Below are positions 24,468 through 36,720 of a DNA stretch of 64,000 bases, piece after piece. Every line of letters starts with the position of its first letter. Positions within the stretch are counted from its first letter, which is position 1. Source of the DNA: Kudoa neothunni (Eukaryota; Cnidaria); assembly GCA_964304625.1 (NCBI GenBank), contig OZ199840.1, positions 8,184,001 to 8,248,000 on the forward strand, written 5' to 3'. Both the position numbers and the translations under genes were made by a program. The notes beneath the pieces are model-generated. The model saw only the letters and a program-made list of their open reading frames with translations. It was not told the origin of the DNA and did no database searches.

Positions 24468-25305
24468 CTATTTAAGCTCTTCGATAAGTTTTTCCCCTTG
24501 TATAACTTTATCGTCGAAAACAATTTTGAAAGTAGTTCCTTCATGGTGATGAGCTGTCACGTGGCACGCCTAATATGGTAAAATTCAAAATTAGCCATCA
24601 CACATGTCAGTTGAATAAGAATTACAAAGCCAGACAACGAGATAAAGGATTCCAAAAATCCAGCCATAAAATACGCATTGTTAAACCCTATAGATAAGAA
24701 GCTAATCGAAAATTTTTGAAACAGGGAGGTGAAAATTCAGGATGACAAACCTTCGCTCTCCGAAATATAGCTATTGTAGAAATTGTTGTCGTCTCTAATG
24801 TAGTCTAAATTTAATTTAAAATTTTCTCGTTGTATTTTACAAACTGCATACATGTAACTTCATCATCCTCTGCTCGTTCTAGTCTGTCAACTTCAGCACC
24901 AAACAAAAACTATTCTCAATCTAGTTATTTTGAAAACTCCACCAAAATCACTTTCCACAGAGTCTGTTTTACGTAGATTAACATATTAAGAAATTTAGTT
25001 TCCCGTTTATTGGCCCTGGTTTGAGTTTGTATATGATCACATAAATGTCCCCCAGTAGTTTTACCAAGATCGTGCAAGCTATACAAATAATCAATCAAAT
25101 ATGAGTTTCTATCGTGTGGAACTACGTCCAATGTAGCTCATCCAAATTGTTCACTTTAGTATGTAAACATCGAACTATCTCACCAAGTGTCAACAAATAC
25201 AAATCACCGTCGATCTATATTAATTATTCAAAAATAAAATAACTATTAGATTACACTGTATTTGTTTTTTTTGGAAGATTTGTCAAAAAGTTTCGATCGC
25301 TGCAT
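24468..25305 (-). CDS. Unrecognised multi-exon gene, divergent from TMED
   Basis: Start at 25305 gives MQRSKLFDKSSKKNKYS (exon 25305-25255), joined through a 40-bp intron to IDGDLYLLTL (from 25214), then through a GTGAGA donor to PHDRNSYLIDYLYSLHDLG. Further down, exon-like pieces read NNAYFMAGFLESFISLSGF (hydrophobic, near 24,650) and a last exon 24569-24468 reading TAHHHEGTTFKIVFDDKVIQ and GEKLIEELK before a stop. The acceptor at 24570 is good; the middle exons (24,600-25,080) were not resolved. I do not know the family. The start codon is 57 bp from the TMED start on the other strand, so the two probably share a promoter. It is possible that the 5' and 3' parts belong to different genes. 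Confidence 0.4.
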
Positions 25306-25362
25306 GAATTATCTGCCGACTTGTTACGACTGTCCAAGGTTAGTTGTTCAACGGTGGTCATA

Positions 25363-26160
25363 ATGAGGTGGCTTTTTATTGTGTCATTGTTGGGTTGGTC
25401 TTGTGTGAACTGTTTGGATTTCATATTGGAACGGTTCATGACTGAAGAGTGTTTCTTCGAAGATATCACTGAAGAAACCGAATTCAATATCCAATATTAT
25501 GTGCTTGAAGGAGGATTCAATGATGTGGACTTCAAGGTGGGCTTCTTTTGAATTATTCTCTAGGTGAGGTGTGTTCATAATATAGATTTTAAACACCAAC
25601 AATGAAGCTATTGTCGTTCACAACAGCAAAAATAGTGACGAATTCAAAATCACCCAAACTGTCCCTGGCCGATATTTATTCTGTTTTTCCAATGAGAATT
25701 CGTCAAAATCCTCAAAGCGTATCATTTTTTCTATTTCCCCTTTTCGAAAGTATCAGCAAAGAACCAAACCAAACACCAACCCAAAGAACTATACAGCCCA
25801 TGATCATCAAGTCGAAGGTTTGCTAATTAAGTTAATTATTTGCAACAAATTATATCCATTTAGCTGGTGTTACTTTCGATCGAATTATGAAAGGCATTAT
25901 CGAGCTTAGTATGGATCTCTCAAAGGTGAAACGCGAACAACAAATAATTGAATTCCAGGATATGGTTGTTATTAGTGGTATTGATTTAAATAATTTGCTC
26001 GATTTTACACATCTTTTGAACTCTCCATTGTGTAGATTACAACAAAGTCGGAAGTTATTTCCTGTATTGGACCATATTTGAAGTGGTTGTGGTAATTATA
26101 GTTGCTCTATATCAGATTTTCTATTTTACCCGAATTTTCGAAGTTCGACGAATGATATGA
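25363..26160 (+). CDS. p24 / TMED (emp24-GOLD) cargo receptor
   Basis: p24 proteins cycle between ER and Golgi in COPII/COPI vesicles and help select cargo, including GPI-anchored proteins. Four exons, 25363-25536, 25586-25817, 25864-25977 and 26036-26160, join in frame to 214 aa with introns of 49, 46 and 58 bp. Visible parts: a signal peptide (MRWLFIVSLLGWSCVNC); a GOLD domain with EECFFED, the VLEGGFNDVDFKI strand and the second conserved cysteine in GRYLFCFSNENSS; a helical stretch (residues about 138-175); one membrane span (SYFLYWTIFEVVVVIIVALY); and a 13-residue cytosolic tail FYFTRIFEVRRMI. The tail matches the family's RFFEVRRVV COP-binding ending. The length is typical (about 200-230 aa). 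The GOLD part looks most like the TMED1/5/7 group and the tail more like TMED2, so I leave the subfamily open. Confidence 0.92.
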
Positions 26161-26639
26161 ACTATTTTTTTCTCTCATATGTTGTTTATACTGCTTAATT
26201 TGTCCTTTTTCTGAAAAAAGTCAATCATGTGTTAGATAGAAAATTTTATAATTGAAATGACAGATTTTTTTAATGTAAGCTCGTGGCTAATGTTAAAATA
26301 AAAATTTTGGAGCTTGGGAGTTTATTATGACTAATTTTTCTTCGATTTGTTAACGTTGACAATTAAATGAGATATCGGACTAAGCGGAAGAAATGCTTCC
26401 TATGGCATATCATTTCGCTATACGATGATCTGATTAATGAATTCAAATTTTTCATTTTACCTCTATATCCAGAGAATCTTTTCTTCTTTTCAATGGATTA
26501 TATCCCTTGTAATCTCATAGGTTGACTGTGGGGTTCTGATTGGTTTAATCTCTCAAACTAACATATTGTAATACGTGGCCGTTAGTATTACCTTCCTGTG
26601 AAAAATTTAACCCAATAAACATGCTTGTTTTAGGTCAGT

Positions 26640-27150
26640 CATCACACTTACAAACTTCAAAGGTTAATTCTGTCGACTCAGGTAAAACTCCTGATGCAAC
26701 TAGTTAAGTTATCAGTTAGTTATCAGTTATAGCTGGTTAGACCATCCTTGTTAACGCTGTAGGCATCGTAAGACGAGTAGCATCTACCCTCTCGCCCTTA
26801 TCTTTCTGCAGTAATGCGGGAGTGAACCTACTAAACATCCTCGTTTGTGGGACAACCACCACCCCAAACCCTATCCATCAATAGGGATTTTGGCTCTACA
26901 AAGATTTAAAGCCTATTAGTTCATCCCTACGACTCGAACGTCTAATTCAGACCCATCTATTAGACGGAATTATAACTGAAGGTGAAATTACACTTTCAAT
27001 ATAATCTCACTCTAACAATAGCTCCCATTACGAGATAAAGACACTCGTACGGAAACAATAGATTGATCAGTAGCGAGAATCGAATTTAGTATCTCCGGTT
27101 ATTGAGTCCAGCCACCACACCACTGGACAATTTGTCCTCGGCGCTTCAGT
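26640..27150 (-). repeat. Probable tRNA-derived SINE
   Basis: A stretch richer in GC than its surroundings. Read on the minus strand from about 27,140, it begins with a tRNA-like head: GTGGTGTGGTGGCTGGACTC (A-box-like), then AACCGGAGATAC and AATTCGATTCTCGCT (a B box close to GGTTCGANTCC). About 400 bp of tRNA-unrelated sequence follow (to about 26,640). The head cannot fold into a full tRNA acceptor stem as far as I can see. No flanking target-site duplication was identified. No second copy was seen in this window. Confidence 0.45.
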
Positions 27151-27968
27151 GGACGTGATTCGGTAGAGCATGAAATTCTTTCATTATCTAACACAAGAAT
27201 TCGTAACTGAGGTTGCCCTAAGTTCCAAAGGATCAAAGAAATTGTATTTAGGATGCGAAAGTCCGCTTTGGGTTTATATATAGAATAACCTCAAAATTAT
27301 TCTGACGTTATTTGATTGACTCTATTACAAAATTAACTTGAGCGTTATTTTCATCGGTTTTGAACCTTATCGAATAATTCTCAATAAAATAAAATTTTCA
27401 ACAGAATTTTTTAAATTATACAAATTAAAAGTTAAGCATGAAAACATCCTCTATTCCAGTACTTCCGAACTAGAGGTCCCCCCTAGATGGCGCGAACTAA
27501 AGGTTAAAAATGAGAGTTTAGGTCATAATTGCAAGCAATTTATAGGCATTTTTAAGTGAATTTACGATTTTCCAATATTTTAATAATAACTTGACGAATA
27601 TAACATTATTTTTCTTAATTTAATCATTATTAATTTTTTATTTTGATACAATGCAGAAATAGCCTATAAATCGCATTAAATTCACAAACTTAATGAATAA
27701 TACGTTAAAATTATTTAATTGACTCAGAAATTAGCCTGACTATTAATAAATTAATAAAAAGTGAAAAAATAAGATAATATTTTTTTATCGACAAATTCGA
27801 AAATATTAAAATTACACAGGAACAATCAAACAAAATTATGTTTAATTCATTCTTGTAGCTAATTCTATATTTTACGTACGACTAAGTATCCCCAAATCTT
27901 AGGTGAGCTACGCTTTATCGTAACAGAAAAGGCGCGAGCCCGATCTAGGTTGGGAATCATTGGTCAAG

Positions 27969-28055
27969 TCTAGGGATCAGCAACGGCCTACCTACAAACC
28001 AAATTTGGCCCAGGAGCTCTCTTCATCCGGCCCGCGAGGAAGGTCATAATAAATT
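27969..28055. mobile_element. hAT-like terminal fragment
   Basis: CTAGGGATCAGCAACGGCC followed by TTTGGCCC and CCGGCCCGCGAGGAAGG resembles the ends of animal hAT elements, which begin CAGGGGTCGGCAACC and contain GGCCCGC. Only one end is visible and no coding sequence follows, so this is a low-confidence call. Confidence 0.3.
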
Positions 28056-28751
28056 TAAATTGCTTTTTTTGACAAATTTAATAATTGGTAAAATTTTTAA
28101 AATCGATCTTTTTAGGACAAGTAAGTTTAATAGCGATGGAAACGAAGTTAATTAAAAATTAATTAAATTTTCTTGATATAAATGTGTAATAAACAATATG
28201 GAGATTAAAATATTTCTCACTTATTTTTACTGATTGTATAATGTTAGTCTTATTGTAACGAAAGAAGACGTGTAATTATTGTTCTTTACCATTTTGAGCC
28301 GTCATGTAGGTATACGAAATGTTAAATTCAATATAAATAAAACCAGGTAAATTATAAATAAAAAATTTTATAAAATCTGCCATATCCTCATAATAAATGT
28401 GGAGTGATCGTTATTTTTTTCTCACGCAGCAAAGGAAATATATTCTTTTAAATATCAAAATAAAAATTTACTTCTGAATTTTAATTCTAACATAGAAAAT
28501 ATACAAAAAATACCAATAAAAATAAATAAGTTTCATTCCCAATATAATAATGCGTATAATAAAACTTCCCCATGAGAAATAAATCATTTTTAGTAAATTT
28601 TAAGCATCTAACTTTCTTCAAATATTCAAAATGATATGTAAAACTCAATTTATCATGTACGGACGATGGTGGTCCAATTTTGAGTTAGGAAGCGCCTTTC
28701 TTAAACTCCACACACGCATTTAAACATCCTACTTAAATATTATATGTAAAT

Positions 28752-28780
28752 TTGTTTGTTTGTTTGTTTATTTATTTATT
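28752..28780 (+). repeat. TTTG/TTTA tetranucleotide repeat
   Basis: Four TTTG units followed by three TTTA units, just downstream of the end of the isoleucyl-tRNA synthetase gene. Confidence 0.85.
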
Positions 28781-28975
28781 CATATTTATTATTATTGATC
28801 ACGTTTAAAATTTCTATGTCCTTAGAGGCTAGAAATGATTAATTTTTGCAAAAAGACGATTAAATTTTTAGACATGTATATGTACACACCTTAGTAATTA
28901 GAAAGTAGCAGACGAGAAATGAAAATGGCGCAGGAGAAAAAGTAAATATAACCTTCTTATCACTAAACAACTAGT

Positions 28976-31900
28976 TCATTTGTATATGGAGATACTAACA
29001 GTGCTGTTATTGATCTAAACATAATGTCACAATATGTGACCAAGTTAATAAAAAATAGCATACCATTTCGGAGCAGTCGATAATCTTGGTGGGTAGTTGA
29101 TTATAATCGGCATCAACCAACACTGGCATCTTTACCTGTTCATTAACGTAGGCAAGATGCTGATTTAGCATACTGACACATTCAGAATCTCCCCAACACA
29201 CAATAACAATATCATCAGTTGGTTGAACATTAGCCTAATGCAACAATAACATAGTCAAATAAAATAGAAATGAACTTGTTCAAGAAAAATTATTACCTTT
29301 TTTCGAAGTTTCTGTATACGATTAACAATTTCACGAGCAATTGACTGATCCAATAATTCTTGATTTTGTGTGATATCCAACAGCACAACTACTTCACCAT
29401 CCGAGTGGGCAGAATATTTTTGGTCTCCTTTTTTTACCGAGAATATCAACTTCACATCATCACGTTGTAAATTCTGTCCAGACACATTGATAACGGAGTT
29501 TGGGTTTTGTATGGTTTCAATGTCGTCGATAGTGAGTTTTGAAAGAGCAACTTTGATATCATTAATTTGGCCGCGTAAACGATCTCCCAATTGTTGGAAG
29601 TTGGGTACCACTCTACATTCTACTCCGTAATTTTTCATATCGCAGGACAATGTGAGTTTCATTATATTTAAGTCTTCTAGAATGTAGGTTTCCATGGTTT
29701 TAATGTTATCTAAGAATTTAGGGTTGGAATGGAGTACAACAAGCTCGTTCAATGGCATCTACCACCAATCAATCATAATTCAACAAAGCAGTATTAGATT
29801 TACTTTCAAAGGAAGAGTGTTTCGTTCACGCACAACTCGAGCTAAATTAACCACAGCTTGCATATTTTCGACAGTGACCTCTACCGACTTGTCAATAAAG
29901 TCTAACCTAGGTTGAGGTAGCATTTGGAAGTGCACGCTAGCATTGTAGTGGCATTGTTGGTTGGTTGCATTGCCATTAATGATTGAATTTTCACGTTTCT
30001 CGTCGAATTGAACAAGATTTTGGTATATGTATTCAGTGAAAAATGGCACAAAAGGAGAAAACATTTTCACCATGCTATATTGGACATTGAATAGTGTTGC
30101 CAAGGCGATCTCTTGTTCTGCTAGTCCTTTATCACCCTACACGTCAATTAGAATAAATTTTTATCTCATACGACTTCACAGACTGATTCGATTCACTCAT
30201 AAAATCATATACCTTGAGACGCTTACGATTGAATCGTATGTACCATTTGGTGAGATTATCGAGGAATTCTATAATCTTTGGAACCACAGTGTACAATCGA
30301 TAGCATTTCATCTCCTGGTGAATAAACCCAATCAACGATTGTGTGTAGGAGATGATCCATTGATCCATGAAATTGGTTAAATTTTGAATATGTTTATCTT
30401 GGTAGGCGTAGCTGTTGATGTCGATATCATTCTGGAAAACAGAATTTTAGAGTTAATCTTTTTAACTAAACGAAAAAACAAATGGACGAATAATACCTGC
30501 TTACAGTAGAGTGCAGTACTTTGCATGAGATATCGAAAAGAGTTGTACCACGGAAGAAGCATTTCTTTGACCAAATTTCGAACACCACTCTCTTGGAATT
30601 TAAGCGATTCCCCTCTGACAACTGGCGAATTGATCAGATAAATTCTTAGCACATCTGAGCCGTATTTGTTGATCACTTCAAGTGGATCGGGATAGTTTTG
30701 CTTGCGTTTACTCATTTTTTGGCCATCACTAAAGCAAAAAATCAAAGTTACATATTGATATGTAACCAAATAATATTGGATACCTAGCAAGCACCAACCC
30801 ATTAGCAATAAGATTTTTGAATGGTGGCTTGTCGAAAAGTGATGTCGACAGCACCAGAAGTGTGTAAAACCAACCACGAGTTTGATCGATACCTTCTGCA
30901 ATAAAATCGGCGGGAAATCCCTCATCAAATACATCTTTATTCTCGAATGGATAATGTATTTGAGCGTAGGGCATACTGCCACTCTCGAACCAGCAATCAA
31001 ACACTTCCGGAACACGTCTTAAAAACGAGCCGGGTTTGGTGGTGGACGGAATGAGTATATCGTCGACAGATTCACGATGCAAATCAGTCACTTTGACTCC
31101 ACTTAGTTGCTCCAATTCTTCGACGGAACCAACACAAATAATCTCAGTGAAATCTTCATTGGTCCATAGTGGAATGGGAGTACCCCAATAACGATTTCTA
31201 GAAATGTTCCAGTCACGGGCATTTTCGAGCCAATTATGAAAGCGTTTAGTTTTTACAAATTCAGGCACCCTACACAACATTTTCAGAGTTGGAGATAGAT
31301 ATTCATATAATGAAGTTGGGAATCAATTTACCAATTGGTTTCACTGTTATTGGCCAACAATCGTGGAATCAAATCTGTCACCTTGACAAACCAACTAGGA
31401 ACAATACGATACATGAGAGGTGTATCGGATCGCCAGCAAAATGGATAGTTATGACTAATCGTACCATCACTGAAAATTCGACCATTATTTTTTAGAGTTT
31501 TTATAATGAGTTTATCAGTATCCTATATAAATAAACATATACAACTCAATATTTTCCATAGTCAAACAGCTCCCCACCTTGAAATACATGCCTGCAAATT
31601 CAGGAATTTCTGTAGTGAAATGACCTGTCACATCAATAGGACAAGGCACCACATTTGTATTTTGATAAATGCCATTCGCAATACACACCCTGTAATCATC
31701 CTCTCCAAATGCGGGAGCAGATTGAACTACACCAGTACCATCGTCCTCGGAAACATAAGAGTCACCTAGAACCTTAAAAGCGCCATTTTCTCTCCACTAC
31801 AATCAATTTTAATATTTGGTGAAATTTTAGGTATAAAGCGGTACTGTGGAGAAATATTCAAAACATGGAATATATGCCTTGCCCAAAAGTTGATCTCCGG

Positions 31901-32960
31901 TAAACCTTTAACCACTAGTAACAACAATAACATCAAAAAATTAGAGAATGACTTTTCGAGAACAACACAAGGTTTCTTCTTTCCAAAGTATGCAGCCATT
32001 CGAGCTTCCATAAGAATGTATTTCTTTTTGGTTTTAGTTTCTTCAATTTTAACGTAGGTGGATTTGGGATTGACTACAAGTGAAAGGTTGCTAACCAATG
32101 TCCATGGAGTAGTGGTCCATGCTAAAAATGAAACACTCGGATCTTCTTCCAAAGGAAAGCACACAGTGATAGAAGGGTCAGCAACTTCTTTATAATTTTG
32201 ATTGGCTTCAAAATTTGAAAGCGGAGTGTTGCATGCAGTCGAATAGGGCATAACACGATAACCGTAATAGATTCGATCTTTCATGTACAACTGCTTACAC
32301 ACCCACCACACTGATTCCATAAATGTGGGATACATAGTTTTGTAATCCCTATCGAAATCTATCCAGCGTCCCAAACGCGTTACAATATTCTAAATTTGAG
32401 GTTGTTTATTTTACAAACTAGACACATCTAGTTGAAAAAACAAAAATCTACTCTCCATTCGGATGAATATCGATTCACTATTGCACGACATTCATTGTTG
32501 TAACCAATAATACCAATTTTTTTTATATCGTCTGGACCTTTGATACCTAATTTCTTGTCAATTTCGTGCTCCACTGGTAACCCATGACAATCCCAACCAA
32601 AACGACGCTCAACATAATGCCCCGTTTGGTGTGCATATCGAGTCACAGTATCCTTATTGATTCAAATGGTAATCCAACATTAACTCACCGTAACAACTAA
32701 ATTACTTTGATTGTTCCAGCCAATATGTGTCCATAATGAGGAAGTCCTGTAGCGAATGGAGGTCCATCATAAAAAGTAAATCTAATATTGAAATTTTAAG
32801 ATCTAAAGGTTATCAACTGTTACCTTTTTTTGCCTTCTGATTGTTTTAATGATGTTCGAAATGCATCAATCTCCTCCCAATACTTGAGCACTATCTGCTC
32901 GTTATCAGGAAAATCAAACATGTCGGGAAGGTTGTTGAAATTTTTCAAATTCGTCGACAT
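28976..32960 (-). CDS. IARS1: Isoleucyl-tRNA synthetase, cytosolic type
   Basis: Charges tRNA-Ile in the cytosol (class I synthetase). Fourteen exons join in frame to 1,087 aa: 32960-32824, 32781-32706, 32652-32452, 32389-31953, 31905-31845, 31796-31578, 31522-31332, 31269-30784, 30728-30497, 30431-30213, 30136-29804, 29758-29297, 29234-29064, 29014-28976. Motifs: the HIGH motif as HYGH (residues 61-64) in [35 protein letters not shown]; the editing-domain [31 protein letters not shown]; and KMSKR (607-611). The anticodon-binding part has [21 protein letters not shown] and [13 protein letters not shown]. The end reads STVSISIYK, aligning with human GSELEITLT. The human enzyme continues for roughly 180 residues with its appended UNE-I repeats; these are absent here, so this form is naturally short unless more exons were missed below 28,976. 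Introns are 46-66 bp. Confidence 0.97.
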
Positions 32961-33306
32961 TGTTCTTATCCTACTCAAATATAACCTTATTCTGACACTT
33001 CAACAACTGTATAAGCCGTAGATTTCCGAAGTGATTATTTGTGTTACTCATCAAACCATATTCATCATAGTTGGTGCATTTAATTGTTTGAAAAAAATTG
33101 TTACGTGACTATTTTTTCAATAAAATTAACAGAGAGAAATATTTTCATTTAGAATTAGTGTATTTTCTTCACAAACAAATAACATGTGATAACTTCGAGT
33201 ATGATCGCTCAGCTGCCCCTCTATCAAATTTTATCCTACTTTATTAGTAATATTCAATTTATATTATTTTGGAAAATTATATTTTCATCAAAATTTCATA
33301 AGTTTA

Positions 33307-34473
33307 TTAACTTTCTAACGAGCATAAAAACGATTTACCTCCAACCAATCATTTGGGGGTCGAATCGACCCCACATTTTTATTTTATTTTTCTTTACTAA
33401 AAAATATTTTTGTTTTGGTTTATAAAATATGTAAGAAATCTATCGAGGAAGTTTTGAGTAAATTAAAGTTTACTAACCCATTAATCTTCGATAATCCGCT
33501 AATGTAATAATTCAGAAAAATTCGCTACATACCGTTAATTACATATTGAGGAAACGGCGGCTACATTGTGGAATGAGATTCATCTGTATAAATTAATTTA
33601 ATGATGTTAGTTATTACAATTTTAGCGAAATTTTTATGAAATTAAAATAAACATAAAAGGTAGCTTCATGACTTTGTGCACTTAAAAATATAACTCATTC
33701 GAACGTTCATCCGTAACTTAAGACTACCTGCATAATATATTATTCACCACGGTTTAAATTCTTTTCAAATTTGAAACACTTACTTAAACGTCTGGCTAAG
33801 TGTTCAATGCAAACATGACGATTGCATAATCCGTAATAACAACAGTCAAGCATTGATTTCACTCTCAACGTCGTATAGATTGTTGAGCGCGGCGGAGAGT
33901 TAAATAATAATTTTTTTGTGCGTGTTCCTGACTTAGATTCATTTGTAAGACTCTAAGCTAACCCATATTTGCTAATCAATGAAATATAGTATATACCCAG
34001 ATCGTCATCATCAGTTTCTTGAGAGGCATCCTCATATTCGATACTAGAAGATTCATCGTTATGGAATAAAAAATTAAATTTAGAATCCATAGACATTCAC
34101 CTTATACCAAATTCCTACTGAAGGAGAGAATATTTTATATTACCTAGTGCAACCGACCAATCGATCACGTAAATTGTGAGCAAGTAATGTTCAATCAGGT
34201 TGCGTAAGATTAATTTTGTTTTTCCTTAGAATTCTGTTTGTAAAACTTTTTAAAATCTCACATACAAAATTTAATGAAATTTATGGACAAAATGATGAAA
34301 TAAAAAAACCAAATTATACAGTTTTCTTAAGGTGCATAGACGAATACATTTATGAAGAATAGCTTGAATTTAAGAACATTAGAATTAAGGGAGAAAAAGT
34401 TAAACGTTATTCAATTTGACTTTGGGGTCGATTCAACCCTAATATCATTTATCATTTCTCATTAGAGGGTTAA
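33307..34473 (-). mobile_element. piggyBac derivative with internal deletion (keeps both ends of the transposase)
   Basis: Bounded by TTAA at 33307-33310 and 34470-34473. Left end TTAACTTTCTAACGAG...TCGAATCGACCCC; the reverse complement of the right end is TTAACCCTCTAATGAG...TTGAATCGACCCC. On the minus strand a start at 34090 opens an acidic head, MDSKFNFLFHNDESSSIEYE..ETDDDD, typical of piggyBac N-termini. About 150 bp further on, KSMLDCCYYGLCNRHVCIEH is the C-terminal cysteine/histidine ribbon. The DDE catalytic core between them is missing. At 1,167 bp it is about half the length of a complete element, so it is a non-autonomous internal-deletion copy. Confidence 0.7.
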
Positions 34474-35685
34474 TGGGTAAATTAATAAAAGTGTTATTTT
34501 AACTTTTTTAATGTATTTGATCAATTTTAGATACGGATTTTAACTCTCGCCCCAATAAACCAACAAAAATTTTAATTCGAATAGGATTAAGGTCAAATCT
34601 TTATAAGTACTATTCAATAAACAGGTACACCACAACTATTTTATCTTCAAAAATATGAAAAATAACATCGCTAATTCCTTTTTACCTAATTACCGTTCTT
34701 AGTGTTGATGTAAAGAGTAATTCTATTCATAAAATTTAGCGTTAAGGAGACTTTAATATTATTGAAATGATTTAAAGGTTAAAGTAAAGAAATATATCAG
34801 CATGTTATGATAGATAATACAGATAAACGTCCAAAAATTTCACATCACATAATCAATTACCATTCATCATTAAACAGAGCAATATGTATCTATAAACTAT
34901 TTTTGATAATTATCGACCAAATGAAACACTTAATGATATCACAATAAAATTCTAAGGAGGTAAAACAGATTTAAGAATAATTAGTTTTTTTCATTTATTC
35001 TTTAATTTTTCGATATTAAAGTTGCTAGTAGGGAGAAAGGCGGATTATTTCATTAACCATTTATTTCGTCCATATAAATTTCTTTTAGAAATAAACAAAT
35101 TCTATATAGATTGGTTAAATTTTCCTTATAAAAATGTGCGAACGTTCAGTTGCAAAATGGATAATTTTTTTACAATATAACAACAATAATAATAATTATT
35201 ATTATTAGTTGTGCGTTTATCCAAAAATAAACAAATATATTGATTTGTTTTTTCTGTATTTATAATAGGGATCAGAAAAGTTAAACGTTAATTATGGTTT
35301 ATTAATGATCATCGTGAAACGCTCCACTTCGCCCGATATTAGAAATATATTGGATTGGGAAATATGTTAAATTTCATTAAAAAATACATAATACTATCAG
35401 TTATCCCATAGAAAATATTAAAAGAAGAATTTTCTAAAGCATTATAATTTTAATGAATGTGAGTAAACTGCAGAATAATGACCGTAATCCCAATAAGCGA
35501 CTACGAAAATCCGACTTTATTGATTATTTTATTTTTGTGTATTCATTAGTGTTAATAAAACGAGATTCTAAATTCAGCATTTTGTTTATTATCAATATTA
35601 GTCATTACAATATTATATTGAGCTTACATCCTATTGTAATGGTTGGTTATATAGGGAATGTGACCAAAATTAATGTACGCCCAAT
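34474..35685. other. Spacer without recognised genes
   Basis: AT-rich. Contains TAATAATAATTATTATTATTA at about 35,187-35,207. No coding signature on either strand. Confidence 0.45.
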
Positions 35686-35689
35686 CCGC

Positions 35690-35772
35690 AATCTGCATAA
35701 GAGCGGTACGGCACCCCACCCTTTTAAGCTACTTAAGCTACGGCTCGCGGGTTCGAATCCTGCCCGCGACCA
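35690..35772 (+). repeat. tRNA-like 3' half (SINE or decayed tRNA)
   Basis: GGTTCGAATCC at about 35,748 is a perfect B box. Around it a T-arm can be drawn (GCGGG, loop TTCGAAT, CCTGC, one G-T pair), followed by CCGCGACC as the 3' acceptor strand. The matching 5' acceptor strand (GTCGCGG) is not found at the right distance upstream, so I do not call a functional tRNA. Confidence 0.4.
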
Positions 35773-35910
35773 TTCATTACACACCTATCATAACATTCTT
35801 TCGTTCCAATACGTTCGCTCGATTTATGTAATACATACATCCTAAGACTTGAGCGTGACAAATAAGATTCTGATGGATTATCACGATTTCACCTTAGCGA
35901 ATACGTATTA

Positions 35911-36720
35911 TTAACCCTTAATAGGTGGTGACCTTGAGCTCGACGAGACCAGCCGGATTAATTTCTATCCTTTATTGGATTTTATTTTAAGCTGTATTTG
36001 CTAACTTTAATACATTATTGCGTGATAAAAAATGTGATATACAATAAATAATTTATTTTGTGGGACACTCAAACAATTAAAAAATTGTTTTATTGAATGC
36101 TCGTTACATATACTGTTGTTACACACACCGCGTACTTGTTTGTCCCGCCTTATGATACGTGTCGAACATAAACTAAATTGTTTGCGATCATTTGTATTTT
36201 TATTTTCCATAAATGACGAATTATTCTCATTGAATTGGAACCTAACTGCTTCAAGAGAAAGCTTAAAGGCCGGTTAACTTACAGTTTTTTGGGTCTTCAG
36301 CTCTTCATTTCTGGTAGCTGCTTACAAGCAAAAAAAGCGGATAAATCCACTCAAAATTATTGTCGGCGATTAAGTTTGTCTTTCAATGTTCCAAAATTCT
36401 TTGAAAAAACACGGTAAATAAATTAAAACCAGCAAAATCAATAATTTTTCAGTAGATAATTGATTTGAGAAATTCAAACATTACACTGATACACCCATTG
36501 CGCAATTGTACAATTACCTTTAAATAAAATAAAGCATATTGTTATTGTCATAATCCTTTTTTGGTGAATATCGGCTTAACCTAAAAAAGTTCGAATTCAT
36601 TTAAAATTTACAACTAGATATAAAATAAAATAATAAAAAACATTTTTTGAATTAATTATGCTCAATTTACTACTCAGATGAGCTCGTGGAGCCTAAGGTC
36701 ACCTACCCATTAAGGGTTAA
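35911..36720 (-). mobile_element. piggyBac derivative, 810 bp, with TTAA ends
   Basis: Left end TTAACCCTTAATAGGTGGTGACCTTGAGCTC; the right end, reverse-complemented, starts TTAACCCTTAATGGGTAGGTGACCTTAGGCTC. Both abut TTAA. Inside, on the minus strand (36210-36007), a frame reads CSTRIIRRDKQVRGVCNNSICNEHS, the piggyBac C-terminal zinc ribbon (C...R....C..C..CxEH). Sequence upstream of it on that strand is transposase-like but interrupted. No catalytic core is recognisable, so this is a dead deletion copy. Its ends differ from those of the 33.3-kb element, hence a different subfamily. Confidence 0.7.

Noticed and set aside
25251-25602. Minus-strand frames opposite TMED exon 1
   Set aside because: They overlap the well-supported TMED exon and have no signature; only the short exon starting at 25305 outside TMED is kept.
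35690-35772. Functional tRNA gene
   Set aside because: Good B box and T-arm, but no 5' acceptor strand or D-arm at the required spacing.
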